Assembly: GCA_016870035.1 (NCBI GenBank)
Contig: VGCJ01000001.1
Coordinates: 1 to 64,000 of the forward strand
Direction of reading: 5' to 3'
Length of the DNA stretch: 64,000 nt
Source: Alphaproteobacteria bacterium
Lineage (GTDB): Bacteria; Pseudomonadota; Alphaproteobacteria; Rhizobiales; Beijerinckiaceae
Shown in pieces: positions 63,690-64,000 of the stretch (position 1 is its first letter; every line of letters begins with the position of its first letter). Position numbers and translations under genes: made by a program. The notes beneath the pieces were generated by a model. The model searched no databases, was not told the DNA's origin, and saw nothing but the letters and a program-made list of their open reading frames with translations.

Positions 63690-64000
63690 ATGCATCTCCT
63701 GCGCACAGAGACAATTTCATTAGATCAGACGGCGGAAGCCGTCGATCTTGATCTGTCACCCGCAGAGATTCTGTTTCTATCTTTTACCGATAGCGATCTT
63801 TCCGGCCTTGTTGCAGCGTGGGATCAACGCAAGAGTGAATTACCCTCTCTGTGTGTCGCTTCGCTTAAAGATTTGCAGCACCCTTATTCGGTTGATCTTT
63901 TTATTGAAAAGACAGCCGCGCATGCGAAATTTATCCTGATCAGACTTCTGGGCGGCAAAGATTATTGGGCCTATGGTGTCGATGAAATGGCGCGTTTGGC
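63690..64000 (+). CDS. cobN: cobaltochelatase subunit CobN, cut by window end
   Basis: The ATG at 63690 opens a frame that runs to the window end (103 codons, no stop). The residues MHLLRTETISLDQTAEAVDL, SPAEILFLSFTDSDL, and HPYSVDLFIEKTAAHAKFILIRLLGG-type sequence (VDLFIEKTAAHAKFILIRL) match the CobN N-terminus. CobN is the large catalytic subunit (usually about 1250 residues) inserting cobalt into hydrogenobyrinic diamide. Most of the gene is outside. Confidence 0.92.
   Translation, partial: MHLLRTETISLDQTAEAVDLDLSPAEILFLSFTDSDLSGLVAAWDQRKSELPSLCVASLKDLQHPYSVDLFIEKTAAHAKFILIRLLGGKDYWAYGVDEMARL

Overview
The window is chromosomal DNA of an alphaproteobacterium, most likely of the order Hyphomicrobiales (Rhizobiales). 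The evidence is the hom-glpX-recJ type neighbourhood, the thyA-folA-hflK-hflC-degP order, a circularly permuted tmRNA gene whose tag reads ANDNYAPVAVAA, an SspB-alpha adaptor followed by DUF4169 and ribbon-helix-helix proteins, and an aerobic-type cobalamin locus (cobW-cobN, cobO, cobQ). Genus cannot be assigned from sequence reading alone.

Layout. 1-3.9 kb is the end of an AT-richer integrated element lying against the 3' end of a tRNA-Glu gene. It holds an HGGxSTGP protein cut by the window edge, a primase/helicase-like replication protein, an AlpA-type regulator and an unknown protein; no integrase is visible. 4-18 kb is core metabolism: DMT transporter, recJ, an FAH-family hydrolase, isochorismatase-family hydrolase, phaC, an aminotransferase, hom, glpX, argC, an aldehyde dehydrogenase and a frameshifted KirBac potassium channel. 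18-24 kb holds the conserved but functionally unresolved cluster circularly permuted ATP-grasp / alpha-E / transglutaminase-like / proteasome-type protease, running directly into nagK-nagA. 24-31 kb has terC, a second DMT transporter, pdxA-trmJ-murI (coupled), rpsD and tRNA-Lys.

31-44 kb is dominated by branched-chain amino-acid synthesis on the minus strand: leuA, ilvC, ilvH, ilvB, with phzF-like, pdxY, lysE and GST genes and two toxin-antitoxin modules (mazEF, brnTA) between them. Two short leader peptides were found by reading the DNA: MRRAFFARPLSGLLLLSRP before leuA, and a GTG-started peptide with consecutive Ile-Leu-Val-Val codons before ilvB, the latter followed by a classical terminator and a matching antiterminator segment. 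This suggests ribosome-mediated attenuation of both genes. A 0.84 kb gene-poor gap upstream of pdxY holds several hairpins and an interspersed palindromic repeat.

44-55 kb is protein quality control: degP, hflC, hflK, then folA-thyA, then the permuted ssrA gene immediately followed by its adaptor gene sspB, and a very long AsmA-like gene. 55-64 kb has uvrD/pcrA and a cobalamin block: cobC, cbiB, cobQ, cobO, and a cobalamin riboswitch in front of DUF1636-cobW-cobN (cobN runs off the window).

Decayed genes: the KirBac channel (one-base frameshift at a run of seven T), a DUF1640-like coiled-coil gene with two in-frame stops, and possibly a proline/alanine-rich protein near 30.3-31.0 kb.
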